Assembly (NCBI GenBank): GCA_963790405.1
Contig: CAWBOJ010000003.1
Coordinates: forward strand, 650,748-714,747
Reading direction: 5' to 3'
DNA: 64,000 nt
Source: JBGSMX01 sp963790405
Lineage (GTDB): Bacteria; Actinomycetota; Coriobacteriia; Anaerosomatales; JAGXFU01
Within the stretch, counting starts at the first letter, position 1; each line of letters opens with the position of its first letter. The translations under genes and the position numbers were made by a program. The notes below the pieces were generated by a model, which was not told where the DNA came from, did not search any database, and saw only the letters and a program-made list of their open reading frames with translations. Below are positions 32,467 to 41,182 of the stretch, piece by piece.

Positions 32467-33501
32467 GTGAGCGAGAAAGTGCGCTTGACCCAGCTTTCGA
32501 CCAAGGCCGGTTGAGCTGCGAAGTGGGGTCCGGCGGACCTCAAAGCGGTTCTGGATCAGGTCGACCCTGGCGAATCGCCAGCTCTCATGGTCGGCTTTGA
32601 CACCTCGGACGATGCTGCCGTCTACCTGCTGGGAGACGATGCGGTGCTGCTGACGGTCGACTTCTTCACGCCTATGGTCGACGACCCATACGACTTTGGC
32701 CGAATCACCGCGGCGAACTCGCTGTCCGACATCTACGCGATGGGTGGGCGACCGCTCACCGCGATGAATCTGCTGGCATTCCCGTGCTCGATGGACGCCG
32801 CAGACATCGCGGCGGTCATGCGTGGCGGGGCAGACACGTGCGCGCTTGCCGGGTGCGTGGTCGTGGGCGGACACACCATCGACGACAAAGAGCCGAAGTA
32901 CGGCCTGTCTGTCATGGGTGTCGCGGCGCCAGACCGCGTCGTTCGAAACGTGGGTGCCTTGCCTGGAGATTCGCTGGTCATGACCAAGCGACTCGGGGTG
33001 GGCGTGCTCAACACCGCCCTCAAGCAGGGTTTGGAGACCGAGGATTCGCTGCGTGATGTCATCGAGTCGATGGCGCATCTGAACAAAGCCGCCAGCGAGG
33101 CGATGGTCGAGGTCGGCGTGCATGCTGCGACCGACATCACGGGTTTCGGGCTCGTGGGGCACCTGCACGAGATGGCGCAAGGCAGCAAGGTGAGCGCGGT
33201 CGTCCAGATGGCGAGCGTACCGGTGTGGGAGAAAGCCCTCGACTACAGTCGAGACGGTGTGCGGCCCGGTCGCACGCAAGACGTCATCACCGACCTTGCG
33301 GCGTGGGTCGAGTGGGGCCCGGCCGATGACGCGTGGCGAGGCGTGCTTGCCGACCCGCAGACCAGCGGTGGGCTGCTGATGGCTGTCGCATCGGAGCGGA
33401 CGGAAGCGCTCATGAAGGCACTGCAGCAGCGTGGTGAGAATGCATCGATCATCGGCCGTGTCGTCGAAGGAGAGTCCGGCCGCGTGATACTTGAGCACTA
33501 G
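32467..33501 (+). CDS. selD: Selenophosphate synthetase SelD, containing selenocysteine at codon 16
   Basis: Makes selenophosphate from selenide and ATP, the selenium donor for Sec-tRNA. The GTG start at 32467 has AGGGGGTGAT just upstream. Codon 16 is TGA (32512-32514) and the same frame continues to 33501: LTQLSTKAG-Sec-AAKWGPADL aligns with the catalytic Cys/Sec loop of SelD. Other family blocks are DDAAVYLL, DFFTPMVDDPYDFGRITAANS, SDIYAMGGRPLTAMN, VGGHTIDDKEPKYGL and ADPQTSGGLLMAV. Full length is about 344 residues. A hairpin directly after the TGA fits a bacterial SECIS. Starting after the TGA would remove the active site. YedF-like follows at 18 bases. Confidence 0.95.
32525..32541 (+). 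promoter_or_regulatory. SECIS-like hairpin directing selenocysteine insertion in selD
   Basis: GGGGTCC-GGC-GGACCTC folds into a seven-pair stem (one G-U) with a GGC loop. It begins 11 bases after the UGA codon, with the loop about 18 bases after it. A G at the start of the loop and this spacing match bacterial SECIS elements bound by SelB. It lies inside coding sequence, as bacterial SECIS must. Confidence 0.7.
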
Positions 33502-33518
33502 AAAGGGGCGTGCTTCGA

Positions 33519-33857
33519 ATGGCCAAGCGCATACTCATCGGCACCGACATCATGGGACGTGGCGACGACGAACTCGGTCGCGCTCTCATGCGCAACTTCA
33601 TCTACTCGCTTGCCCGCAACGCCGAGCAACCATCGACAGTCATGCTCATGAACGGCGGCGTCCGCCTGGCGTGCAAGGGCTCCGACGTCCTCGACGACCT
33701 GAGCCTGCTTGTCGACAACGGTGTGGCTCTCAAGGTCTGTGGCACCTGTCTGGACTACCTCAAGCTCACCGAATCGCTTGTCGTCGGAGATATCGGGACC
33801 ATGCCGGCCGCGGTCGAAGCGCTTCTCGGCGACGAGGAAATCGTCACGATCGGGTAG
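33519..33857 (+). CDS. YedF-like selenium-metabolism protein (DsrE-like domain)
   Basis: 112 residues. Matches the C-terminal DsrE-like half of the YedF family that accompanies selenium genes: ILIGTDIMGRGDDELGRALMRNFIY, VMLMNGGVRLACKGS, LVDNGVALKVCGTCLDY. The N-terminal TusA/SirA half of longer YedF proteins is absent. The two cysteines of CGTCLDY could carry a sulfur or selenium atom. ATG at 33519 with AAAGGGGCG upstream; a GTG at 33510 is in frame. It follows selD by 17 bases, so a role in selenium delivery is plausible but not proven. Its 3' end overlaps the decayed epimerase on the other strand. Confidence 0.87.
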   Translation: MAKRILIGTDIMGRGDDELGRALMRNFIYSLARNAEQPSTVMLMNGGVRLACKGSDVLDDLSLLVDNGVALKVCGTCLDYLKLTESLVVGDIGTMPAAVEALLGDEEIVTIG

Positions 33858-34246
33858 CGTTCGACCCCACGTGGCGCTCTCGGAAGTACCCGATTGTCAG
33901 CTGCAACCCCTCATCGAGCGATGTTGTGGGTCCCCAATCGAGTACATCTGCGGCCTTCGTGAGGATGCTGCTTCGGGTCGCCGTAGACCTCACTTGTCGA
34001 AGCCTGCAGAATCTTCGCTTTCAGCCGCTTCGCCAATCCCAGGACGTTGATTGCGCCATGAACGCTCGTCTTTGTAGTCTGGACGGGATCGAACTGGTAG
34101 TGAATCGGCGAGGCAGGGCACGCGAGGTTGTATATCTCATCGACTTCCACGTACAGGGGAAACGTGATGTCGTGCCGCATCAGATGAGAACCCAAAAAGC
34201 CGGCACCCCCGGTCACCAGCACACGCTTCTTCACATCTCCCCTCAT
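33844..34246 (-). pseudogene. Decayed UDP-glucuronate decarboxylase / NAD-sugar epimerase
   Basis: About 134 codons remain of a roughly 315-residue extended SDR enzyme. The NAD-binding start VLVTGGAGFLGSHL is joined directly to HDITFPLYVEVDEIYNLACP, deleting about 40 residues of the Rossmann fold. The sequence continues through ASTSEVYGDPKQHPHE, then jumps, with a frame change, to the C-terminal end DVLDWGPTTSLDEGLQLTIGYFRER, missing the YxxxK catalytic region and all of the substrate domain. Three pieces in correct order with internal deletions show decay rather than sequencing error. It starts at the nucleotidyltransferase stop (ATGA) and runs into the end of the YedF-like gene. Confidence 0.88.
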
Positions 34247-34863
34247 GAACCCGGCTCCTTCGTGTCCGGTGGTGGCCCAAGACCGAGCGCGGTGGTGGAT
34301 CGGCCGTCGACGGCATGCCGGACGTCGACGAGTAGCTCGCTAATGCCGAGTTCGGCGGCCCACGTGTCAAGATAGCTCTCGTCAAGCGTGCCTCGCTGGA
34401 ACTCGTACACGCCGATCGCGTCTCGCACCTGTTTTTCAGAGCCTCCGGTCATCTTGGCCCACTTCAGCTTCTGGAGAATCGTGTCTTCGGGCGCCGAGAC
34501 GGAGAGCTCGACTCCGAACGCTTCGGTGCCGACACGACGCGCAAAGCGACTGTCGTCGAACGGAGTGTCGGTTAGGGTCCAGAAGTCGACTTTGTCGCCC
34601 GTCCGGGTGTCGATGAGGTTGAACATGCCTCTCTCACCGAGTGCGGCACGCGCAGCGAGCGAATCGAAGTAGTACGCATCGGTGCCGAATGCCGCAGCGA
34701 GGGCGTCGACAACGCGCAGGTCCACCTCGATCACAAGATCGATGTCGTGAGTGGCCCTCGGCTCGCCTTGGATGCTCGAGGCGAGCGAACCACTCAAGAG
34801 ATAGCCGACGCCCGCGCCTTCAAGAGCGCGAACGACTTCTACTAGCAGTTCCGACTGCGACAC
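34243..34863 (-). CDS. Nucleotidyltransferase-fold protein, AbiEii/DUF6036-like
   Basis: 206 residues. The minimal nucleotidyltransferase motif is visible as LLSGSLASSIQGEPRATHDI followed by D-x-D-type DIDLVIEV. Later blocks are FNLIDTRTGDKVDFWTL and SAPEDTILQKLKWAKMTGGSEKQVRD, as in families that include toxin halves of AbiE-type systems. It overlaps a small upstream protein by 22 bases, the arrangement of a toxin-antitoxin pair. Whether it modifies RNA, protein or a metabolite is not visible. Confidence 0.75.
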   Translation of the reverse strand: MSQSELLVEVVRALEGAGVGYLLSGSLASSIQGEPRATHDIDLVIEVDLRVVDALAAAFGTDAYYFDSLAARAALGERGMFNLIDTRTGDKVDFWTLTDTPFDDSRFARRVGTEAFGVELSVSAPEDTILQKLKWAKMTGGSEKQVRDAIGVYEFQRGTLDESYLDTWAAELGISELLVDVRHAVDGRSTTALGLGPPPDTKEPGS

Positions 34864-35063
34864 CGCTCGAGCCTCTCAAGGTACATCTCCTGCCGCCGCT
34901 GCTGTGTCGCATCCGGCCACCGCTGCTCGATACCCGCGCGCAATGCCTCGCGCGACATCTCGGTGAGCTCGAACGCCTTGGCAAGCCGCTGCTCCGGCGT
35001 CATGCGTCGGAGAGCCTCCATGTAGAGGGAACGGTTGGGCGCGGGTTTGAGACCGATCTGCAC
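34842..35063 (-). CDS. Small helical protein paired with the nucleotidyltransferase, possible antitoxin
   Basis: 73 residues starting at GTG 35063, with GGGAGG about nine bases upstream. The recurring small-protein pattern is MEALRRMTPEQRLAKAFELTEMSRE and then RWPDATQQ..MYLERLERCR, all helical. I have no named function for it. The 22-base overlap with the following nucleotidyltransferase gene implies coupled translation; the pairing suggests an antitoxin or accessory role, which is inference only. Confidence 0.68.
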   Translation of the reverse strand: MQIGLKPAPNRSLYMEALRRMTPEQRLAKAFELTEMSREALRAGIEQRWPDATQQRRQEMYLERLERCRSRNC

Positions 35064-35274
35064 GTTCGAGCACCTCCCAGACGAGTGTAACACCCGGTCA
35101 CGACAACCAATCGCGAATCAAGACGGCGGTCCCCGTTGTTTCGCAACGCTCGCTTAGCCAGGTCATCTCGTACGCCGGGGGCGCCCTGCGCTGGACACGG
35201 GCCTGCACGATTGTCACCATGTGGGACGCTCCCCCAAGTCGACTGGCATCGCCTTCGAAGGGTAGATACCGCCC

Positions 35275-36680
35275 ATGGACACTCAGGAACTGCTGCGCCG
35301 ACTTCCCAAGGTCGACGAAGCGCTCAAACAGCCGCTCATTGCTGCGCAGCTCGAGGCACATCCTCGGCAGGTCGTGGTCGATGCACTGCGTATCGAGATC
35401 GACACGGCTCGGGCGCACATCTTGAGCGATGAGACGTACGTCTTGGATGCCGAGCAGTTGATGATCGATGCGGTGACACGGATCGAACGCGCCGCCCGGC
35501 GCTCGCTGAGGCGTGTGGTAAACGGGACCGGAATCATCGTGCACACGAACCTCGGGCGCTCGGCGCTGTGCGATGCTGCCGTTGAGGCCGTGGCGGATGT
35601 CGCAAGCGGCTACTCGACGCTCGAATACGATGTCGGCACCGGGGAGCGCGGTTCGCGTCACGTGCACTGCGAGCAGCTTATCTGCAAGCTCACCGGCGCA
35701 GAGGCCGCGCTTGCCGTCAACAACAACGCCGCTGCCGTCATGCTCGGCATCGCGGCGCTTGCGCGTGGGGGAGAGGCGGTCGTGAGCCGCGGGCAGCTCG
35801 TCGAGATCGGTGGCAGCTTCCGTATCCCCGATATCATGGCCGAGTCCGGCGCTACCATGGTCGAGGTCGGTACGACCAACAAGACGCACATGCGCGACTA
35901 CGAGAACGCCATCACTCCACGGACGAAATTGCTGCTCAAGGTGCATTCGAGCAACTTCCGCGTCGTGGGATTCACTCAAGAGGTCGAGCTCGCAGAGCTG
36001 GTCTTGCTTGGAGCGCGGAACGGCATTCCCGTGTTCGAAGACCAGGGCTCGGGCGTGCTTCTCGATCTGCGCGAGTTCGGGCTGCCTCACGAGCCAACCG
36101 TGGGCGAGTCGATCGCAGCAGGGGCGTCGCTGGTCTCGTGCTCGGGTGACAAGCTGCTCGGTGGGCCGCAGGCCGGCATTCTCGTGGGCCGCTACGACGT
36201 GATCGCGAAGCTCAAGCAGCATCCGATGGCCCGTGCGCTGCGGCTCGACAAGATGACGCTCGCGGCACTCGAGGTCACGCTGCGCACCTACCTCGATCCG
36301 GCACGCGCGATCGCCGAGATCCCGACGCTGCGGATGCTCACCATCTCCGCCGAGGAGGTCGGCGTTCGTGCTCAGAACCTGGCCGCACGCATCCGTGTCC
36401 GATGCGGTGACGCGTTCGACGTCGATGCGGTCCCCGACGTCGCCCGGGCGGGTGGAGGCGCGCTTCCGACCGCAGAGATCCCGACGGTCGCGGTCCGCAT
36501 CGTTCCGCGCACAGCTGAGCGAGGAGGAGCTGCAGAGCCGGTTGCGCCTTGGGGATCCGAGCTGTGGTAGCCCGCGTGCGCGAAGGTGCGCTCTTCATCG
36601 ATCCGCGCACGCTTCTGGAAGGCGAGGACGACATCGTTCTCGAGGCGCTAGCTCGGGTGTGCGGGACCGGGGGCGCGTAA
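35275..36680 (+). CDS. selA: L-seryl-tRNA(Sec) selenium transferase SelA, frameshifted near the C-terminus
   Basis: PLP enzyme converting Ser-tRNA(Sec) to Sec-tRNA(Sec) with selenophosphate. About 467 residues. The N-terminal tRNA-binding domain opens LLRRLPKVDEAL; the core has VVNGTGIIVHTNLGRSAL, AVNNNAAAVMLGIAALA, EVGTTNKTHMRDYE and the PLP lysine in SCSGDKLLGGPQAG. Indels near 36508 and 36560 break the last 60 codons, whose correct reading is LSEEELQSRLRLGDP then VVARVREGALFIDPRTLL. It ends four bases before selB. GAAGGG lies 12 bases upstream of the ATG. Confidence 0.95.
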
Positions 36681-36684
36681 CACG

Positions 36685-38590
36685 ATGCCCTCGCTCGTCC
36701 TCGGCACCGCAGGCCACATCGATCACGGAAAGTCTGCGCTGATCAAGGCTCTCACCGGCACCGATCCCGATCGCCTGGCCGAGGAGAAGGAGCGCGGTAT
36801 CACCATCGAGCTGGGTTTCGCGCAGCTCGACTTCGATAGCGGTCGCAGCATGGGTGTGGTCGACGTGCCCGGCCACGAGCGCTTCGTGCGCCACATGGTG
36901 GCGGGCGCCACCGGCATCGATGTCGTCTTGCTGGTGATCGCCGCAGACGACGGGATCATGCCGCAGACACGCGAGCATCTTGCGATCATCGACCTGCTCG
37001 GCATCGAGCGAGGTGTCGTGGCGATCACGAAGGCCGATCTGGCCGAACCCGACTGGCTTGCGCTCGTGCGCGAGGAGGTCGCCGCGCTGCTCGAGGGCAC
37101 GAGCATCGAAGGCGCCGAGATCGTGGCGGTCTCTTCCAAGACCGGCGAAGGGCTCGATGAGTTGCGTGCCACGCTCGACGCCATCGCCGCCGACGCCCCG
37201 AGCCGTCAAGCTGCGCTTCCGCTGCGTCTGCCGGTCGACCGCGTGTTCACGATCGCGGGAGCGGGTACGGTCGTGACCGGCACGATGTGGTCGGGGTCGG
37301 CTGCCAAGGACGATCCGGTGCAGCTCTATCCCTCGCTGCGCGAAGGACGCGTACGAGGCGTGCAGGTGCACAGCGACGCTGTCGATCGCGCGCACGCAGG
37401 TCAGCGCGTCGCGCTCAACATCGCGGGACTCGACAAGGACCAGATCTCGCGTGGTGACATCGTGGCGGCTCCGGGCACGCTCGCGGTGACGGATCGCTTC
37501 GACGCGCGCTTCACCTACCTCGGCCTGCCCGGCGATGACGCTGCCTTCGAAAGCGGCGTGCGCGTGCACGTGCACCATGGCACGCGCGAGGTTCTCGGCA
37601 GGGTGTTGCTCATGGACGGTGCCGACCGTCTCGCTCCGGGCGGTTCGGCGCTTGCGCAGGTGAGGCTTGAGGAGCCGCTTGCGCCTCGCTACGACGACCG
37701 CTTCATCGTGCGTTCCTACTCGCCGGTCTACACGATCGGCGGCGGTGTTGTGCTCGACGTGCTTCCGCTGCGGCGTACCACGCTTTCGGCCGATGAACGC
37801 GGACTGCTCGACGCGCTGGTCGCACACGATCTCTCTGGAGCCGCACTGAAGCTGCTTGCCGCCCGTGCCGTGCCGATGACATCGGCCGAGGTCGCCACCT
37901 CGATCGGCATTCCGCAGAGCGCAGGTCGCCGACGATCTCAACCGCGCCGACCTCGCGCGGATCAAGGTGGGCGGCGAGACGCGCTACCTCACGCACGAAG
38001 CGCTCGCCGACCTGATCGAGCGCATCGAGAGCCAGCTGGTCGCGTTCCACGATGAGAACCCCACGGAGACCGGTATCGCCGCTCCGGCCTTGCGCGATCG
38101 CGTGGATCGCCGCATCGAGCTCAAGACGTTCGACGCGCTGCTCGAGGTCGCTGCCGAGCAAGGTGTGGCTGCCGAGGCCGGTGGCCGCGTTCGCCATCCG
38201 CAGGCCGCGGTCGCCGCGGTCGAGACCGAGGAGCACGCCGTTGCCGCGTTGCGCAGCCTGCTCGAGAGTCAGGGACTGGCCCCCGGCACGCCGGCCGAGC
38301 TTGCCGAGAAGACCGGGATCGATCGGGGCGTGGTCGCCAAGGCGTTGACGCGACTCGCGTCTGAAGGCGCGGTCGTGCGGCTGGCAGGCGACCTGAACTT
38401 CTCGCGCGGGGCGCTGGACGGCGCACGTGAGGCGCTCACGGCGTACCTCAGGCAGCACGGTCCGGCGACTGCGGCGCAGTTGCGCGACGTGCTCGGCGTG
38501 AGTCGCAAGTACGCGATCCCGCTGCTGGAGTACTTCGACGCCCAGGGCCTCACCAAGCGCGAAGGCGACGAGCGCGTCTTGCGCGGCTAG
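36685..38590 (+). CDS. selB: Selenocysteine-specific elongation factor SelB, one frameshift
   Basis: About 634 residues. GTPase that carries Sec-tRNA(Sec) to UGA codons marked by a SECIS hairpin. G1 is GTAGHIDHGKSALIKALTG, the switch region has EKERGITIELGFA, G3 is VVDVPGHERF, and G4 is the TKAD of AITKADLAEP. Domains 2 and 3 follow, then four winged-helix repeats at the C-terminus, which bind the SECIS (last one about LRQHGPATAAQLRDVLGVSR). A shift near 37920 separates the GTPase part from the winged helices. It follows selA by four bases. Confidence 0.95.
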
Positions 38591-38610
38591 ACGTCGTCGA
38601 CTGAGCTCGC

Positions 38611-40048
38611 TCAGGCCGTGTCGGCGGGTGGCTCGATCATCGGCAGGCGGATCGTGAACACAGCACCCGAGCCCTCGGCGTTGGCGACCGAGATCGTTCC
38701 GCCGTGCAGTGCAATGAGTCGCTTGGCGATCGCGAGCCCCAGGCCGCTCCCGCCACTGGCCTCGGGACGGGGTCCATGCGAGCGGTAGAAGCGGTCGAAT
38801 ACCCTCGGCAGGTCATCTGCGGGGATGCCCGGACCGCTGTCGGAGATCTCGATCTCGACCCACGCATCCTGCGGACGACACCGAAGCGCCACCCGATCGC
38901 CTTCGGACGTGTGCTCCACGGCGTTGCGCGCGATGTTCTGCAAGGCCTGCTCGAGCAGGTCGGGGTCACCGTCTACCCAAAGCTCGCTCTCGCAGCTCAC
39001 GACGAAATCGCGCTCGCCGAGCGTGCGGATTCGAGCCGCCGTCTCGGCCAGCAATAGTCCCGCCTGGAGTGGCTGGAACGGTCGACGCTGAGGGCTACTC
39101 GTCGAAGCCAGGGACAGCAAGTCGCCGAGGAGCCGCTGCATGCGCGAGACCTCGTCGTCGAGCATACGCAGCGACTCTTCGCGATCCTCGGCTGAGAGAT
39201 CGGCCGTGCGCAGCAAGTCGAGATTGCCGCGCATGACCGCTACCGGCGTGCGCAGCTCGTGGCTCGCGTCCGCGACGAATCGGCGCTGCTCGGCAAAGGA
39301 CGCTTCGAGGCGGTCGAGCATGGAGTCGATAGCCATCGCGAGGGCTTCGAGCTCGTCGTCGGGACCTGCGTATTCGATCCGTTCTCCCAAGGTGGCGTGA
39401 CTCACGTGGGAGGCAGTCTCGGCCATCGCGCGCAGGGGACGCAGGGAGGTACGGGCGACGCGTGCGGAGATCGCTGCCGCGAACAGGATGACCGCGATGC
39501 CTGCCAGCGTCAGTGACAGAGCGAGGTCGGCGAAGATCTGGTCGAGCTCGGATGTGGTGACCGCGACTTGGAACACCGCGACCGTGTGGTCCTCGGCATC
39601 GAGAACCGGTGCGGTCAGCGTGCGGTACGTCTGGCCGTCAAGTTCGATCTCGCCGAACTCGAGAGCGCGCGGTAGCAGGGTCGAGGGCGACGCGGTTCTC
39701 GGGGACGTCTTCGAGCTTCAGCTCGCTGTTGGAGAGCACGCGACCGTTCTCGAAGCGAACGAGCAGGATCGGGGCGAGACCTCCTTGGCCGACACGCGCC
39801 TCCAGATATGCTCGCGATGCATCTGTGAGCGTGCGAGTGTCGCTTGCGGTGCGAGGCGAGACGGCGGCCGTGTAGGCCTCGGCCTCGGTCACGAGCGATG
39901 CATCGAGCTGCGATGACGCGCGGCTCACGACCCCGATGTAGGCGATCGTCACGACGCCTGCGATGCCGATGGCGAGAACGGCGACAACGGCCACGGCGAC
40001 ACGGCCTGCCGCCGTCAGCCCCTTACGCCCGAACACGATAGCCGGCAC
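38611..40048 (-). CDS. Sensor histidine kinase, one frameshift
   Basis: About 478 residues. Two membrane spans (about 15-38 and 180-200) flank an extracytoplasmic sensor stretch with SNSELKLEDVPENRVALDP. Then HAMP (RPLRAMAETASHVS), HisKA with FVADASHELRTPVAVMRGNL, and HATPase with IARNAVEHT, DSGPGIP and GSGLGLAIAKRLIALHGG. A shift near 39675 falls in the sensor part. It overlaps the response regulator by about 26 bases and is the last gene of the cytochrome operon, so it may sense the redox or electron-acceptor state served by that cytochrome. Confidence 0.92.
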
Positions 40049-40688
40049 CCCGGACGGTCTCGATGAAGGAGCGCTCGTAGGTGCGGTCGAGCTTGCGTCG
40101 CAGGTAGCCGATGTAGACGTCCACGACGTTGGAGCCGGTATCGAAGTCGAAGCCCCAGACAGCGTCGAGGAGTTGCTGTCGCGTCAACACCTGTCCTGCG
40201 TGGCGCATCAGGTACTCGAGTAGCTCGAACTCGCGCGAGGGCAGGTCAACGTGGATGTCACCGCGTCGTGCGACGCGGGAGCGAGTATCGAGCGTGACGT
40301 CTCCGACGGTGAGGGTGCGCGAGGAACGCTGCCCGTGGCGTACGTTCGCACGCACGCGCGCCGCAAGCTCGGCGAAGGCGAACGGCTTGACCAGGTAGTC
40401 GTCCGCGCCTTCGTCGAGGAGATCGACCTTGTCGTCGATCTCGCCCAACGCGCTCACAATGACGACCGGGACTTCGGTGTCGACTCTGCGGATAGCGTGC
40501 AGGACGTTGCGGCCGTGACCGTCCGGGAGCATGAGATCGAGCAGCACGAGATCGAAGGGCTGGCTCGTCGCCAGTCCTTGGCCGTCAGAGGCGGTGCGCG
40601 CCCACTCGACCGTGTGTCCTTCCGAGCCGAGCCCCTTGATGATGAACGAGGCGACGCGCTCTTCGTCTTCGATCAGCAAGATTCTCAT
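40023..40688 (-). CDS. OmpR/PhoB-family response regulator
   Basis: 221 residues. The receiver has MRILLIEDEERVA, the phospho-acceptor in LLDLMLPDGHG, switch residues VIVSALGE and the lysine in LVKPFAF. A winged-helix DNA-binding domain follows: DLPSREFELLEYLMRHAGQVLTR (helix region) and VDVYIGYLRRKLD, ending FIETVRGAGYRVRA. Its ATG overlaps the stop of the acidic membrane protein (ATGA), and it overlaps the kinase downstream, so all are translated together. Targets are unknown; autoregulation of this operon is the simplest guess. Confidence 0.95.
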   Translation of the reverse strand: MRILLIEDEERVASFIIKGLGSEGHTVEWARTASDGQGLATSQPFDLVLLDLMLPDGHGRNVLHAIRRVDTEVPVVIVSALGEIDDKVDLLDEGADDYLVKPFAFAELAARVRANVRHGQRSSRTLTVGDVTLDTRSRVARRGDIHVDLPSREFELLEYLMRHAGQVLTRQQLLDAVWGFDFDTGSNVVDVYIGYLRRKLDRTYERSFIETVRGAGYRVRA

Positions 40689-41182
40689 GCAGGGATGATT
40701 CCCTTCGCGCGGCTGGATGTTTCAGGTGCCGCGTATCGAGTCGGATCGTCAGTGTCGTCCTCTCCGCTCGTCGTCTCGTCGTCGTCCTCGTCGCGCACGT
40801 CGGGCCGCACGACTTCATGGTCCTCGTCATCCGAAGACGCGCTGTCGCCGTCGTCCGTTGTCGGCGCTCGGCAGCGCTCGGTGCTTGGCACGCTCGGCGT
40901 TTGTGGGCTGGCCGGGGTCAGCTCCGTGGTCGATCCGCCTGCCGAGGAGCCGGTGCTGTCGGTCAACGTCTCCGCAGGAGAGCCGATCGTGGCATCTGCG
41001 GGAGTTGGAGCTGCAACCGTCTCGATTGGAAGCGCCGAGCGAACCTCGGGAATGCTGGCCGCAGTCGAGCTCTTGTAGAGCATGCCCGCTGCCACTATCG
41101 CGGCACCGGCACCGAACACGATTGCCAGTGTGCTCAGAGTGGTGAGTGAGAAGAGCTTGCCTCTGTCGCGATCAGTCATCAT
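40685..41182 (-). CDS. Single-pass membrane protein with long acidic Ser/Asp/Glu tail
   Basis: About 165 residues. A short cytosolic N-terminus and one membrane span (about residues 10-35, STLAIVFGAGAAIVAAGML) precede a low-complexity region rich in Pro, Ser and Thr and then a strongly acidic stretch (DSASSDDEDHEVV, DEDDDETTSGEDDTDD). No family recognised. The start overlaps the stop of the multiheme cytochrome and the stop overlaps the regulator start. An outside-facing, flexible, acidic protein co-made with a multiheme cytochrome could be an accessory or docking partner; that is inference. Confidence 0.72.
   Translation of the reverse strand: MMTDRDRGKLFSLTTLSTLAIVFGAGAAIVAAGMLYKSSTAASIPEVRSALPIETVAAPTPADATIGSPAETLTDSTGSSAGGSTTELTPASPQTPSVPSTERCRAPTTDDGDSASSDDEDHEVVRPDVRDEDDDETTSGEDDTDDPTRYAAPETSSRAKGIIPA

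Noticed and set aside
34842..35093. Upstream ATG-like start at 35093 for the small antitoxin-like gene
   Set aside because: The GTG at 35063 has a well-placed GGGAGG site, while the longer start has none.
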